This document shows positions 39,212 through 53,337 of a stretch of DNA of 64,000 nt, one piece after another. The notes under the pieces were generated by a model. The model ran no database searches, was not told the origin of the DNA, and worked only from the letters and a program-made list of their open reading frames with translations. Both the position numbers and the translations under genes were made by a program. Source of the DNA: Tetrahymena thermophila SB210 (Eukaryota > Ciliophora > Oligohymenophorea > Hymenostomatida > Tetrahymenidae); NCBI RefSeq assembly GCF_000189635.1, contig NW_002476241.1, positions 343,256 to 407,255 on the forward strand, in the 5' to 3' direction. Position 1 is the first letter of the stretch, and every line of letters begins with the position of its first letter.

Positions 39212-41214
39212 CTTTTGTTTGATTATTTGTTTCTCTTATTTGATTATTATCTTAAATCAATTTTGATTTCGCTTAAATAAAGAAAACTAAAAGTATTTTA
39301 TTTATATATTTTTTTAAAATGCTAATTTAAGTAATATATTTTAAAATAAAATTTAATATTTAGATATTAAATTTTGTTGATTGATATAAAAAATCAGATT
39401 TACTTATAATAGAATAAATCAAGTAATTTAACAAAATAATATTGCTAATAAAATAAATGAAGTAAAAATTAAAAATAAAAATGTAAAAAATACCAAATTT
39501 AGTATTACTTTCTCTTTTAATAATTGATTGATGTTCTATAAAAATGCAAAAATTCAATATATTTATAGGGTTTGGTATTTATTATCAACTAAAAATGTAT
39601 AATATTTATTGCAATTACTTGGAATAAATTTAAAAAATAAAGTATCACTTTTTTAGATATTTACTCTGAATTTAATGAATTCTTTAAAATAATTAAATAG
39701 ATAAATTAATAACGTGAAATTTTATAATTAGCTACCTTTATTAATAAAGATTATTTATTACTCAATTAATAAATATTAATGACTTTACTGCAATCTTCCT
39801 ATTTACTTACTTTCATTTATAAAATGAAAAATACAAAAAATCTGAATTAATATAGAAATTAATTATCTAAAAAACTTTACTATTTTTTTATTTTCTTTAA
39901 GATGCGCTGAATTATTTTTTAAATAGATACTTCACAATAAAATTGTGGATAAAATTTTTTACTGTAGGTAGATTTATTTATAGCTGTAGATATATTTTGA
40001 GGACAAACCTCTGATAAATACAAAAAATAAAAATTTAAATCATTAAAAAAAATGATTTAAAATAAATATAAAAAACTTTGAAATAATTTTACAAAATAAT
40101 TTAATTATTTTAAAAATTTTTTAAAACATTTTTATACATTAAATCTAATCATTTTTAATTTTTTAATTTATTTTAATTATATAAAGCTATTTATTAAATA
40201 AAAGAATTTCATCATATAGATTATATGGTCTTTTAGAGCGGATTCATATTTTAAAAATACTATTTTGATAACTTTTTTTAAATTGCTTAGATATATAAAG
40301 AAGAAGATAACTTCTTATTAAAAAATTGATTGATAAATAAGAAAATGTTAAGAAATATTTTTATTTTTCTAAATTACATGGAATAAATTACTATTATATT
40401 AATTCCTTTACTATTGATCATTGATAAATATTGGAAATAAAATATATTTTTTTAAATTATTATTTTCCACTTCAAAGGCCCTATCTTATATAGCAATTGT
40501 CTTTTACTTTACCAAGGTTTTCATTTAAAAATAAAAGTGGTAATTTATAATTTAAATTACTCTTAGATTTCTATATAAATTTTATCTATTTATATTTATT
40601 CAAGATTTATGATAAATAAATAGTTTAGACACTAAAAAATATTTTATATTAAATTTAAAATGTCATATTATATATTTTACTAATTAATACTGATCTTCAA
40701 AATGTTAAACATCTTCATTTATTATTTTAAGCGAGTTATCCATTGATAAGATTTGTATTCATTTTTAGTATATCAAAACTTTAACTTATGAATATTTATT
40801 TTGTTCATTTATTTTAAATAAGTAAAATTTAGAAATATATATTTGAAAAATTCATAGTAATTGATAAATTATTTTTAAATAAGAATATTATTGATTTTAA
40901 AATCAAATAAAAAAAATGAAATACGTTAGTTGTATTTTACTTACAAGATGTAAATTAATTAATTTTACAAATAAAAATGACTCACTATTGTCATGTAGAA
41001 AAATGAAATTTAACTTTAAAAAATGGTGGCATGTTAAATATAAATGATGCATAAAAAATATATTGCAAATTAATTAAAAGTTATTTAAAAACACTAATGT
41101 ACATATAATAAAAAGAATTTTGCAAAAACAAACTGAAATAAATAAGAATTTAAAAAAAAGTAATTTGTTTTAAGAAAGTAGACAAAATATTAATTAAATA
41201 ATAAGTTAGTTGGT
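39212..41214. other. AT-rich gap upstream of the large surface-protein gene
   Basis: About 2 kb. Short frames here (for example a Phe/Ile/Tyr-rich one on the minus strand near 39360-39557) reflect base composition only. No repeat matching the tandem units was noticed beyond about 39250. The last few hundred bases should hold the promoter of the gene starting at 41215. Confidence 0.5.
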
Positions 41215-44200
41215 ATGTAGAAGTATTTGTTGATTTTACAAATCTTAGCAAATTCAATATTAATTGTCAAATCTGGTTAATGTGTAGAAGGATAAGTATT
41301 AGATGTTTATTCAAACTAATGTTTTGAGTGCCCATTAAACTGCATTAGCTGCTAGTTTGATAATTTTACAAATAACTTATCTTTAAATCAAGAAATAAGA
41401 AATTGTAATGTATGCAAAGAACCATTCTTATTGAGTGAAGATTAATAGAATTGTATTTTAAAATGCGATAATTATTAACTTAATAATCTTTGTATGCCTT
41501 GTGATATTATTGGATGCAAGAAATGCGCATCTTAAGTATTATGTGAATAATGCTTAGATGGATATGATTTAAAAAATGGAATTTGTATCTCAAGTTGTAA
41601 TCAAGAATATAAATACCTATTATAAAAAGAAACAAGCTGTTCTTACTTGTGTGGATTGGGAGAATCAATTAATGATCAAGCATATATATGCTAAGAAATT
41701 AATAAATGTCCTATTTATTAATCAGTCAGTAACTTTTGCCATACATATGATATTATTTCTCAATAAACAATATTATCTGCAGACATTTACATAGATCTTA
41801 ACAATCAAGAAGTATTAATCACATATGATAATTTAGGAAATATTAAATTTTGGAAATATTAATCTCCCATAATTAACTTTCTATACGAAATCCCTCAAAC
41901 TCTTTAAGCTAGAGATAATTCTCTCATTTGCAAGATTTCATAAAGTAATTTTTATTCATTTTTAACCTAGTGAATTTAATTTGATTTTAAAAAAATTAAT
42001 TAATCATGTTTATTGTAGCCAAAAGTTAATTAAAAAATGAAGATATCTTTATGGGTATATATTTATTAAAAATTTAATAATTCAAACAAATATAAAATAA
42101 GTTTTATTTTAAAAAAATATTTTCAATTCGAATTTGATTTTGCTAATAATAAATTAATAACAAAAATTTTTGCAATATAAAAGTAAAATTTGATAAAAAA
42201 ATATCCCAACTTATTTATTTCTAATTTAACGTTAAGTTTATTTTAATATTGATAATAAAATTTATTCTTTAAAAATTTAGAAAGATATTACTTTTGTATA
42301 TACTTTAATTATATACAAACACTTGACTTGGATTCATAATAGTTTAATTAAGGAAGAGTTCTTAATTAATCACAAACAGGAGGATTATAATTTTTAGACT
42401 TAATATCAAATAATGGAGTTGATTTTTTATGTTTACTAAGTGAATAAAAAATTCTTTTATTTGAAGTCGAAAATCTCTTTAACAACTTTACAACCAGGTC
42501 TTTATAAGATTCAATTAAGCTTAACTTTGATCAAAGCATTTATATTTAAATTGAATAATTTAGTTAAAAGCTTCTAATATATAAATCTACAGGTAATTTT
42601 TTTTTATTTAATTAAATAAATTGAAACTTTAAAAAATGTTTATTCATTTGTTTAGAAATTTGGTCTGATATTGAAGGAGATACCTACGAAGGAGTACTTT
42701 ATTTTGAAGATAAAGAGGTTTGCTAACTTAAAAATCCTTATTACTAACTAACAAGAGCAAACGCTAATATTTACGTTTTATTGGGATAAGCTAATTATGG
42801 AATTTTAATTTTTAGTAATAATTATACATCTCTCTGCCAAGAATTTATTATACAAAATATAGATTTAAAAAACTATTATCCAACATTTGTTTCTTCTGAT
42901 TAATTTTTAATAATTGTACTAGCAACAAATAATCAGTTTCTTTGCAATTAAATTTAGAAATTGTATTATATAGTAGAAAGTTAACAATCTCAAATTGAGC
43001 TTAGTGAAGAATTGCAATTTTAATAAAATTTAAATATTTAATAAGCCTGTTTTCAATAATAATTAATAGTTGAAAGCTCATTAATTTTCAAAATGAATTT
43101 AGAAATCAACATCCTTGTTAAGATTGATTTAAGAACTTTTGCTACTAACAATTACTTTTTCTTTCAAAATTTTTATTAAATATTCATAATTAATAATTAG
43201 ATTATTTTAACATTAGATGAAAATAACTTAGCGTCTGTCATTCTTATAGATGACTATAATTATATAATTGATAAATAAACAATCTGTAAGAGTTAAATGC
43301 TTCCTAACATAACTTACGGATATGTATCATTTAATATATTTGACACAGAAAGAAAAAAATATTAGCTAGATGGCTTTAGTACAAATTTATTACTTAGAGA
43401 TATGCAAAATGGAGGTATCATATTTAGTTTAAGAAATTCCTACAGCCCTACTTTTAGTTTATCATAAAATAAAATTTTAAACTTTATGTTTGGAGCAATC
43501 GTAGTTGTTGATATGCAAAAAGATCCAGAAAATGAAGAAGAATTCATTAATCAATTAATACTACCTTTAGCTTATAGAAATGGAATATTCTTTCAAGATA
43601 GTGAAGAAAATTTATATATTTATAATTTTGATGGCTATTCAAACAAATCTATAGTTAGCTACAAAATTACGGGTTAATTTATTACTCAATTTTAAGGGAG
43701 ATAAAATCTTACATATGTAAAAGATATATTTCATTCAATTTTTTAATTTAACTTACATAAAAATTAGGATTTTAAGTAAAGACATTTTAATGAAAACAAG
43801 AAAATCATTTGCCTTGTTGATTAGAATAATTTAGTCCTCTCATTCTTCGATTTTATCAATTTAAGATAATATGACATATCCTTACTTTAATCTTAAAAAA
43901 ATAGCACGATATAGAACATTTTATATTCTATTTAATTAGAAAGCGAAACAATTATATTTTTAACACAAAATTATATTTTCAAAATTAATTTTTTGGGAGA
44001 AATTATATCTTAAAAATAAATTGTCTCTTATCCAATTAGATTTAATGCTTTAATTTATTATAAAGTAATAATTATTGTATCTAAGGACTCTATTAATTTT
44101 ATAGATGAGAATCTAAATCTTCTTTCAACTACTTTCTCTACTTACGGAGACTTGCTTTATTAAATTACTTTTGGAGAAAAATTTATCATCACTTCATATG

Positions 44201-47200
44201 ATTCTTATAAAGTATAAATAATAAATTTCGATACTATGTAAGAAATAATATTAGTCTTATTCTTTTAAGTTCCTTAAATTATTACTTATCAAGATGGAAT
44301 TCATGTAAAATATTTATTTTTTCATTATTTATTTATTTAATATAATTCCTCTCTGCTTCTTTTTTAGCTCACCATATTTTTTATTTAAATCAACAATTAA
44401 AAAAATGAGGATTTTAGGTAAACCTCATTTCTTATTCGTTTTTATTATAGATGTTTTACGGTATTTCTAAAATTTTTTTTAATTTAAAATTTAATTTCAA
44501 AGAAATTATAAGAATACTTTTAATAAAAATTATTTAACAAAAAATTTTATGTTAGAATTATTTAAAATGATGCCTATATTTATTTTAAAATATTTAATAT
44601 AAATTAAGATGTTAATCTTTTAAAATAAAAATATAATTTCTTTTTTTTTTAATTCTTCGTTTTTTAGAAGTAAAGAAATTTTATATTTATTATTTATTTA
44701 CTTCAATTATTTTTATATTTATAGTTTGGATTGTTTCAAAGAACAAATTTAGTAGTTTATTCAATTTTTGCGAATTAAGTTATCTAGTCGTTTTAAACAC
44801 AGTTACCTACAAACTATTGTCAATAAAAAGTTGAAGATCTCTTTTTGTATAACTATTAAAATTAATTTGTTTAAACAATATTTTAAGACTTATCAGGTTT
44901 TTGTAGCATTATAGGTAATAATGGTTATTAAAGGTAAATATAAAATTCTAAAAATATTTAACTATAAAAACTCTATTATAAAAATTAGTACATAGATTTA
45001 ACTGAAAATTCCTGGTTAAATATATTTAAATACTATTTCTTACCAAAATAATAATTATACCAGCTTAGGGTCCTACTTTGATAATTAAAGTTAGACAATT
45101 TACTTGGTACTTAAAAATAGATAGGATACATTATTTTTATGTTCTTCTTCTAACCAAAATATATATAAAGTAATTTATTTACATTTTAATAATAAATTAA
45201 ACATATTTTAATAATTAATAATATTAGATTAATGTATTAGTGAAAGTAGATTTGTAAAAATTAAATAATTTCTAGCAGATATTAGGTAATGGCGAATATT
45301 AAATAATGTATTTTGATAATGGCTTTATCATTTACAAAAATAAATCTATATTTTTTATGAGAGATGATCTATAACCTTAGATTTAATAATTTATTATTGA
45401 TTTTTAAGAAGATATTATTTTAATAGCAAATACCAATTGTTTATGGTATATATTTTAATTCTCAGCAAAAACCCTTTTATATGCAATGCCCCAAGATGAT
45501 AAATTTTAATCTTCAAACCAATGCACATATTCATTTGATAAAATAAATAAAATTATTCTCTTAAAATAAATCACACAAATAGCCAGCTTTTCATATAATA
45601 GTTAGGAGTTAAATTGGTTTATAACAACTAATGATCTAGGTAATTCTTAAATGGTAGCTTTGTACACTATTGAAAGTTAAAATTAATTTTTCTTAGTCAC
45701 AAATCCTTGTATTGCTGTTGTATATACAGAACCTGATTTTATTTCTTTTGATTATTATAAATTAATTTTTAGTCAAAAAACATTTGTCAAATATTTTTAT
45801 GATAATTATAATTCAAGGATTATTTTATGCAGTTCTGATTTTCAGTAATGCCAAATATATACTCCACAGTTCACGCTTATTAAGACTTTACTATTTTAAT
45901 ACGTAAATATTTTAAACTATCTCATCATAAATTTTATTTGATACAAATAATTTTCTTTATTTTAAAGGAATTTATCTATTAAATTGTTTTATATTCTTTT
46001 ATTTAAATTAATAAATATTTTTTTCAGGTTTTTAATGTTTGAATTATTTAATTTTAATACACTTTTATATAAAAGATAATTTTAAAAAATCATATTCTAA
46101 TAATAAAAAAACTGTTTTAATTCAGCCAACATATTTATTTGAATTCAATATTTTTTCTAAAGTTGCATAAACTTGTTTAATAATAAATGAAAATAATTTC
46201 AATTTCATTTAAAATAGCTTTTTCAATTAAACTTATTTTAAATTTATATTATAATCAAGTATTTATAATTTTAATTTACTTATATAGGATTTTGATATAA
46301 ATTAGCTACAGTACTATTAAAATCCAATTAATGCTTTGATAGCAGTTAATTCCAAGTTACTGATCTAAATTATGTATTTAGATGATTCTTATCAAACAAA
46401 TTCATAATATTTAAAAAGTATCAACATTTAGGAATACTCATAAATATTTCAATCATATAATTTTCTATCAAATTTTTTTATAATTGAAGATTTCTAGAAA
46501 GATATATTGATAATAGCTTTCGATGATTCAGTATTTTTTATTTAAATATCTACAGCTTAAATAATTCATTATCTTGATTTCAATGATCATTTAAGCAAAA
46601 CTAAATAAGATGGATAAATTTTATACCTCTATCTAGATAAACTAAGAAATATTTTACTTTGCATGACATAAGAAAATTTTATCTTTTATGATTATCAATC
46701 AATTACTTTTTATAATTTTTAAAATTTTTATTTGACTATTAACGATGCAGATATGGTTAGTTACTTTGAAGATACAACCTAAAATAATTAAATAACAGCC
46801 TTTACAAGAAATTTCTTTTACAATAATTTGGTATTTTATAAAGCAAATTTATAAGATCAAATTATTTTGCCATTCTATTAATTAGATATGGTTGAAGATG
46901 CAAATTTTAAATTTCCTTATTTTAGTGGTCCTCAGTAATCATCAATCGATATTAATAATAATATTTTATACAATTATAAAACATTTGATATCAAATACAA
47001 TGAAGAATATTATTTAATTATATAGTATCATTTACTTAGATACAGTATATATTAAATTTCCAACTCTAATGTCACTTGTATAAGAAAACTCTTTTTTGTT
47101 TCTAAACATTATATTTTTTATACGTTCATTCAAGAAAATACTCATTTCCCTATCTTAATACTTTAAAATAGTAATGAATAATAATTAAGTATATAAATTT

Positions 47201-50200
47201 TAGATTAATCAAGCCAAATTTATGAATTGAAATCTTAATACTTCTCATCTAAAATAAATAGTTGTGATATCCGTAAATAAATAATATATTGCTTTAGTTA
47301 AGAAGGAAATTATTTAATTTAAATAAATTTAAACAAACCTTAATAATTTAATGTGACAGCTTTGGATAAATTAGATAATTCTTTATAAAATTAGTAATTG
47401 ATGTTTTGCTAGAGGCTTCAAAATAGCATTTCTTAATTCCCTCTTATCTTTTATTATGATATGACAATATTTAGCTGGAATATGACTTAATAGCTTCTTT
47501 ATAAAGTGTAATGTGAAGATAATATAAAATCTGTTTCAATAGGGAATTATTATATTTTAGTTGAGTTTTATAATTAAATTGATTTATAGATCTTTCCATT
47601 TGATTAAAATGGCCAATTACAGATTTCTACCTTTAAAGTTTAATTGCCTGCTTAAAAACAAAAGGATCTATCTTCAAATGATTAAATTCCTTTATTCTAC
47701 AATAGTAAAAAAGAAGAAACTCAAGTTAGTTAATAAAATAATTAGTATTTAGTTTTAAGAACTTATGGATAAGCAAATATTTACAGCTTAATTGATTTTT
47801 CGTTATATTTAGTTATTAGATCTTCTAATATCACTAGTATTTAAAATATTAACATAGTATACAAATCAGTATTATTGATAACAACAGGTAATTCAATTGA
47901 TATATATAAATTCTAACAGAATAATTATAGTCTATTATCTTCTTTTTAGATTGTTAAACCATTGATCGGTTTTAGTTCATTTAAGCCTATATAATAAACT
48001 AATTAATATGAAATAAATTTGATAATAAGCTCTAACTATGAAGTAAGTTTATTATAGTATATTGTTATATTAGAACAATAACAACAACAAGAATAAGAAA
48101 ATAATTAAAATTAATTACAATGTATTAAAACTATTGCTAACTACTAATAAGATTTATCTGTTTTAAATTATTCTAAAGAAATGCAGCTTAATTATGAATA
48201 TTTTTATCAAAAAGGTTATTCATCTATCTAGATTATACAGATACATTTTAATCCATTAACAAATTTATATTTTAGGCAAGATTTATTTTAAACGCTTTAA
48301 TAAAAATCTTTTGTACTAAGGTTGTATTCTGATTCTTAATAATCATAAATCTATTTGGTAAATTAAAATTTTGAAAATATTAATGATGTATTTGTCCCAG
48401 CAATTAGTAATTTAGAAATTATCAATATGATGATTAGTATTCCGATATATAAGCTTAACTAATAACTTTAATTACCATTAAATCTTAACATAAATGATAA
48501 AAATATGTTTCAAAGATTCAGTATGCTTAACTCATAAATTGATATTGATTAATAGGTTTCTTTTTCTGTTTAAAATGTAGAAGAAGTAACACTATCAAAC
48601 ATAGTTTTCGAAATATCTGATCACTTTCCTAAAATAAATTGTACCTAAAATGATTAAATCATATTATTCAAAAATATATCCACTTTAAAAATCTATAATT
48701 TAACTATAAGTAAAATAAATATTAAACAAAACCCAATCATTTCTTCATTATTTAAATTTGATAGCATAAATAATGTTATTATTGATAGCATAAGCATATC
48801 TGAATCTGAAATAAACACATAAACTATATTTAGTTTTTTAAATATTAGCAGTATAAGAATTACTAATGTATTTGTTAATTAACTAAAATCATATGGTTCA
48901 TTATATGACATTAGAATAGTTAATTACCTTTAGATTACAAATGTAAAAATATTATCCTCTCATTTTAGAGGATTCTTTAGTTAGTTCATAGCTTTGCATT
49001 ACGGTGTTACATATATATCAATATAAAATATGTCAGTTTTATCGTGTTTAACTCCCTCTATTATATTAGTCTAAGAATAATTATTTGTTGGTATTATATT
49101 CACTACTAGTTAATTAGCAATAAATGATTTAATTGTTACTTAAAACATTCTTAATAGTACATATACTTCATCAATATAGTTATCATCATTCACAATAATA
49201 TTAAATAAGTTATAATTCAATGATAATTAAGTATCAAATGAGGCAGTAACGTTATTATCTAATTAGCTAAATTTTACAAATGTTTAAATAAACTAAAATT
49301 AAGTATACAATTAATTAATCCATATTGAGAACTATAAGCTAGGAAATTTGCAATCTCAAATATAATACATATTTTTTTCAAATGGCTTAATAAAAAACAA
49401 TGTATTAATTAAAGGTAAAGTCTTACATATTTTGAATAGTATCAACGTACTATTAAACTTTTTATAAGCTTATAATAACGAGCTAAAGGAATCTTATTAG
49501 GGAACTTTAACATTAGAATAATCTTAAAATATTACTATTAGCGATACTAAAATTTAATAAAATACTGTTTTCAAAGGATGTGGAGGAGGTCTCTACATAT
49601 TAGAAAGTTAGGTAATTCTAAGTAACTGTATTATAACAGAAAATTATGCTGTAATAGGAGGAGGAATAAGATACTAGGGATTGAGTTCTTCTTTGATCTA
49701 TTCTAATAAATTATAATAAATTAATTAATTTAATATTAAGGCTTCATCCATATAAAATAACAGTGCTTTGTTATATGGAAAAGATGTAACTTCATATCCT
49801 GTTAAATTCTAATTATAAAAAGACTATTCAGAAATTCTAAATAATCTTATATCTGGAAATACTTTAAGTGAGCCCATTTTATTTAACTTAATTGATGAAT
49901 TTGAAGAAGTAGTTATATACCCAATTAATTATAATAGTTCTTAAATAAATTAGTAAATATTAATTGAATTTGAAAGTTATAATATATAAATACAAAATTA
50001 AAATCTATTGTAAGATTTAAATATTTAAGGAAGTATTCTAATATAATCTTAGATCCTCTCTTTTCAACCTACCCTTACTTCCGTTCCTTAATCTACACAG
50101 TCATTTAAAATATAACTCCTCTCTTAAGTTCCTGTTTATAATTAAAAATTTAACTATTTTAATTTGACCACTATTTAGAAAGAATTTAAAATTTCGTTTC

Positions 50201-52644
50201 TTCCTTGCAGTGTCGGTTAAATTCCTAAGCAGCAATTAAACCTGATTTAATGTTATTTCTGCCCATTAGGTATTTCATTTTTCTAAATTAAATAATTAAA
50301 ATATGTTAATTATTAAGATAAATACTAAGAAAAAAAATTTGCTTCTTATTGATAATAAATATAAAATAAATAATTTTTTTCATTACGCTCATATTTAAAA
50401 AATAACTCAAAAAAATTTTTTGTTTACTTTTCTAATATCTCCATTTATATATATATTTTTTAATTTTTATTTTGATGAAAATTTGCAAAATAAACTTTTT
50501 GCATTAAAAATAGGAACTTATTCTTTCAAATTAAAATTCTCAAATGCTTAAGATAATGAGTGCAGTGGTTGTCCTGCTTAGGCAGTTTATTGTGAAAAAA
50601 ATACTATCCTTTTAAAAAATGGATTCTGGAGACCTTCTCCAGATGATGATCGGATATTTCGTTGTTCAAACGAATAGAATTGTATACAAGAAATGAATTA
50701 AAATTATTATAATGTTACTTCACAAATGGATAAACGTAAAATTTTCAAGTTTTTCTAAAATTAATTTTAAATTAAATATTTTAGAACTTTTTTAGAAATC
50801 TCAGTGCTTAGAAGGTCATTTGGGTCCTCTCTGCGAAAGCTGCGATATAAACCAAGAACTTTGGGGTGAGAGATTTGCTTAAAATCAAAATTTTTAGTGT
50901 ATAAAATGCAAAGAAAACTTGAAAAGTTTTGTTTTAACTATATTCTTGATTTCATTTTAATTTGCTTATATTGCTTATTCTTTTAAAAAGATTAGTACTT
51001 CAAATACAAAAAAATGCTTGCTTTATTACATCAAGCAATTGAGGCTGCTATGTGTGGGAAAGTCACTTTTAGCTGATGAAAATGCAATTTAAACAAAAAT
51101 ATTAATAAATTACATCTAAATCATTTAGGTTATTTTTTAGATAGCTAATTATTCTAATTATTTAAAGAATTCAGTAACAATTTTTGGTGATCCATCTTCC
51201 ATTTCTCTGTAAATTCATTTCAAATAAAATATAAAAATTAATTTTAAAATCTAATTAAATTTTAGTGTTTATTAACAATACCTTCATTACAAACTATTTT
51301 AAAACTATATTTAAAAAAACTAAATTAATTAGGATGTCAGTAGATTGTATAATTATAGATGAGAGAATAAATTTAGGAAATATTTTAACAAGAAGGGCAA
51401 TTTTAAGATTAACAATACCTTTGACTTTTATGGGTATATTATGCTATTACATTTTTAAAACCAAAGCAAAGAATTAATCACCTATAATTCTTCTATATGA
51501 TTTAAAATGTTCTTTAATATTTTTATGGTTATTTTTTTCACCTAGCATCATAAATTATTTAATTCTTCAATTAAGTTGTACCTAAATTGGAGATTATTAA
51601 TATGTCACCACTGATAAATAATTTAAATGTTATGGAGATGCTCACATGCAAGTTATTTACTATGTTATAATACCTTCGTTGTTACTTCTTTATCTATTTT
51701 TCCCAATATTTTTCTTTTTGAAAATTAATAAGTAAAAAAAAAATCTTTATTCAATAAAGACAATAAAGGAATATGGTATTCTATTTTATGAGTATAGAAA
51801 AGAAAAATTTTATTGGGAAATAGTTAAGACATCTTAAAAATCCTTGATTTTTTTAAATAACCTTTTTGAAAATGATGGCTAAAAGGCATTCATTTGCGTT
51901 TCAATTTTATTAATTTATTACTTTTTGTCTAAGAATAATAAGCCTTATATAAATAAAAACTTAAATAATGTTGATTTAATAGCTACTATTCTATAACTTT
52001 TATGCATCACTCTATCTACATATTTGAATATAATTGATAATGTAGCATGGGAAACCTTAATAATTGTATTAATTTTCACAATTAATATTACCTTTATAAC
52101 TTATAATCTAAGCAAGATAATTGTTGTTAAAATACCTTCAGAGATTTCTTAGAGATAATGGTATCATAAGTTGCTTATAAAATATAAATAAAAACTTCCT
52201 TTATATTTAACATCTAATATAATTGTCTTGAGCCCTCTTTAATTCAAAGCATAAAGAAAATGGGTTCTAATTTAAAAAAAAATAAACTATTTAATATAAT
52301 AAAATAGATTCTAAATGCTTTAATCTCTGGCTTAAAAATCAAACGAAATTAGAAGAGAATCTAAGCATTAAAAATTAAAAAAAAGTTTGAATTAAAATAA
52401 TAAAAAACAAAGCATATTTTCCTCTAAAAATATTATTTTACCCAAAAGAATAACTTACTAAAAATATACACATGACAATTCTACATTATCGTTAAATTAA
52501 GAATACAGTTTTTAAAGAAGCAAGCTTATCAATACGACAAATTTATAATAGAATGAAAATGGTAAAATCTTTTTATTTTCTTTAAAATCAGTAATTTCTT
52601 TTTTAAATTATTAAAAGATTCATTTATTTTCTCTAAAGCTTTGA
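41215..52644 (+). CDS. Giant Cys-rich multi-pass surface protein, 10 exons
   Basis: Exons, all phases consistent: 41215-41944, 42380-42592, 42656-44304, 44725-44933, 45064-45169, 45228-45902, 46288-50269, 50514-50713, 50796-51208, 51333-52644, giving 3162 aa. A signal peptide comes first (MQKYLLILQILANSILIVKS). A furin-like Cys-rich region follows (FECPLNCISC, CNVCKEPF, CMPCDIIGCKKCAS, CEQCLDGYDLKNGIC). Next is a very long Asn/Ile/Phe-rich ectodomain, whose later part has beta-helix-like repeats (GCGGGLYILES, NYAVIGGGIRY). A second Cys cluster has CSVGQIP, CYFCPLGTYSF, ECSGCPAQAVYC, LKNGFWRPSPDD and CLEGHLGPLCESCD. After that come at least six hydrophobic segments with LMSVDCIIIDERINLGNI, then a charged Gln/Lys/Ser tail. 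This layout is common among large ciliate membrane proteins of unknown role; adhesion or surface sensing is inference. Acceptor choice at 45227 and the last stop are the least certain points. Confidence 0.88.
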
Positions 52645-53337
52645 TACTTACAAAAACTCTCTCAAACTCAGGGTTTATTAAAAAGAAGACTCTTCAAAAT
52701 TGATAAATTTTTTCTTTAACTTCACTTTGCTGATTTGAAATACTCTCCAAACCTATTATTAACATATATTCTAAATTTAGTATTTTTATAAAACTTTTTA
52801 TTCTATTTTTATAAAATATTTATTTTTTATGGATAAATTTATTATTTTATAAGAATAATTTTATTATTTAAAGTAATTCTTTATAAAAAATATTAAATTT
52901 TAAATTTTCCAAAAATATTATGTAGTACTCAATTTAATTAGATTACACTTTATTATATTTACACATATATATTAAACTTTTTGTCAATTATTTTATGTTA
53001 CTTTAACTTCACTTTACTGATTTGAAATACTCTCCAAACCTATTATTAACATATATTCTAAATTTAATATTTTTATAAAAATAATTATTCATTTTTTTAT
53101 AAAATATTATTTTATATGAATAAATTTATTATTTTATAAGAATAATTTTATTATTTAAAGTAACTCTTTATAAAAAAATATTAAATTTTAAAATCTCCAA
53201 AAATATTGAATTATACTCAATTTAATTAGATTACACTTTATTATATTTACACATATTATATATAACTGTTTGTCAATTATTTTATTTTAATAATTTTTAT
53301 ATATTAATTAACAAGTTTAAAATTGATAAATAAAATT
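52645..53337. repeat. Convergent gap with 287-bp tandem duplication
   Basis: Between the convergent 3' ends of the surface-protein and CNBD genes, two direct copies abut at about 52714-53000 and 53001-53287. The opening CTTTAACTTCACTTT and the words GAAATACTCTCCAAACC and TTAGATTACACTTTATTATA recur at a spacing of about 287. Copies differ by small indels in A/T runs. Non-coding. Confidence 0.88.

Noticed and set aside
44368-44417. Possible extra 50-nt exon in the surface-protein gene
   Set aside because: Including it forces the next exon into a frame with poorer protein character. Skipping it joins 44304 to 44725 in phase.
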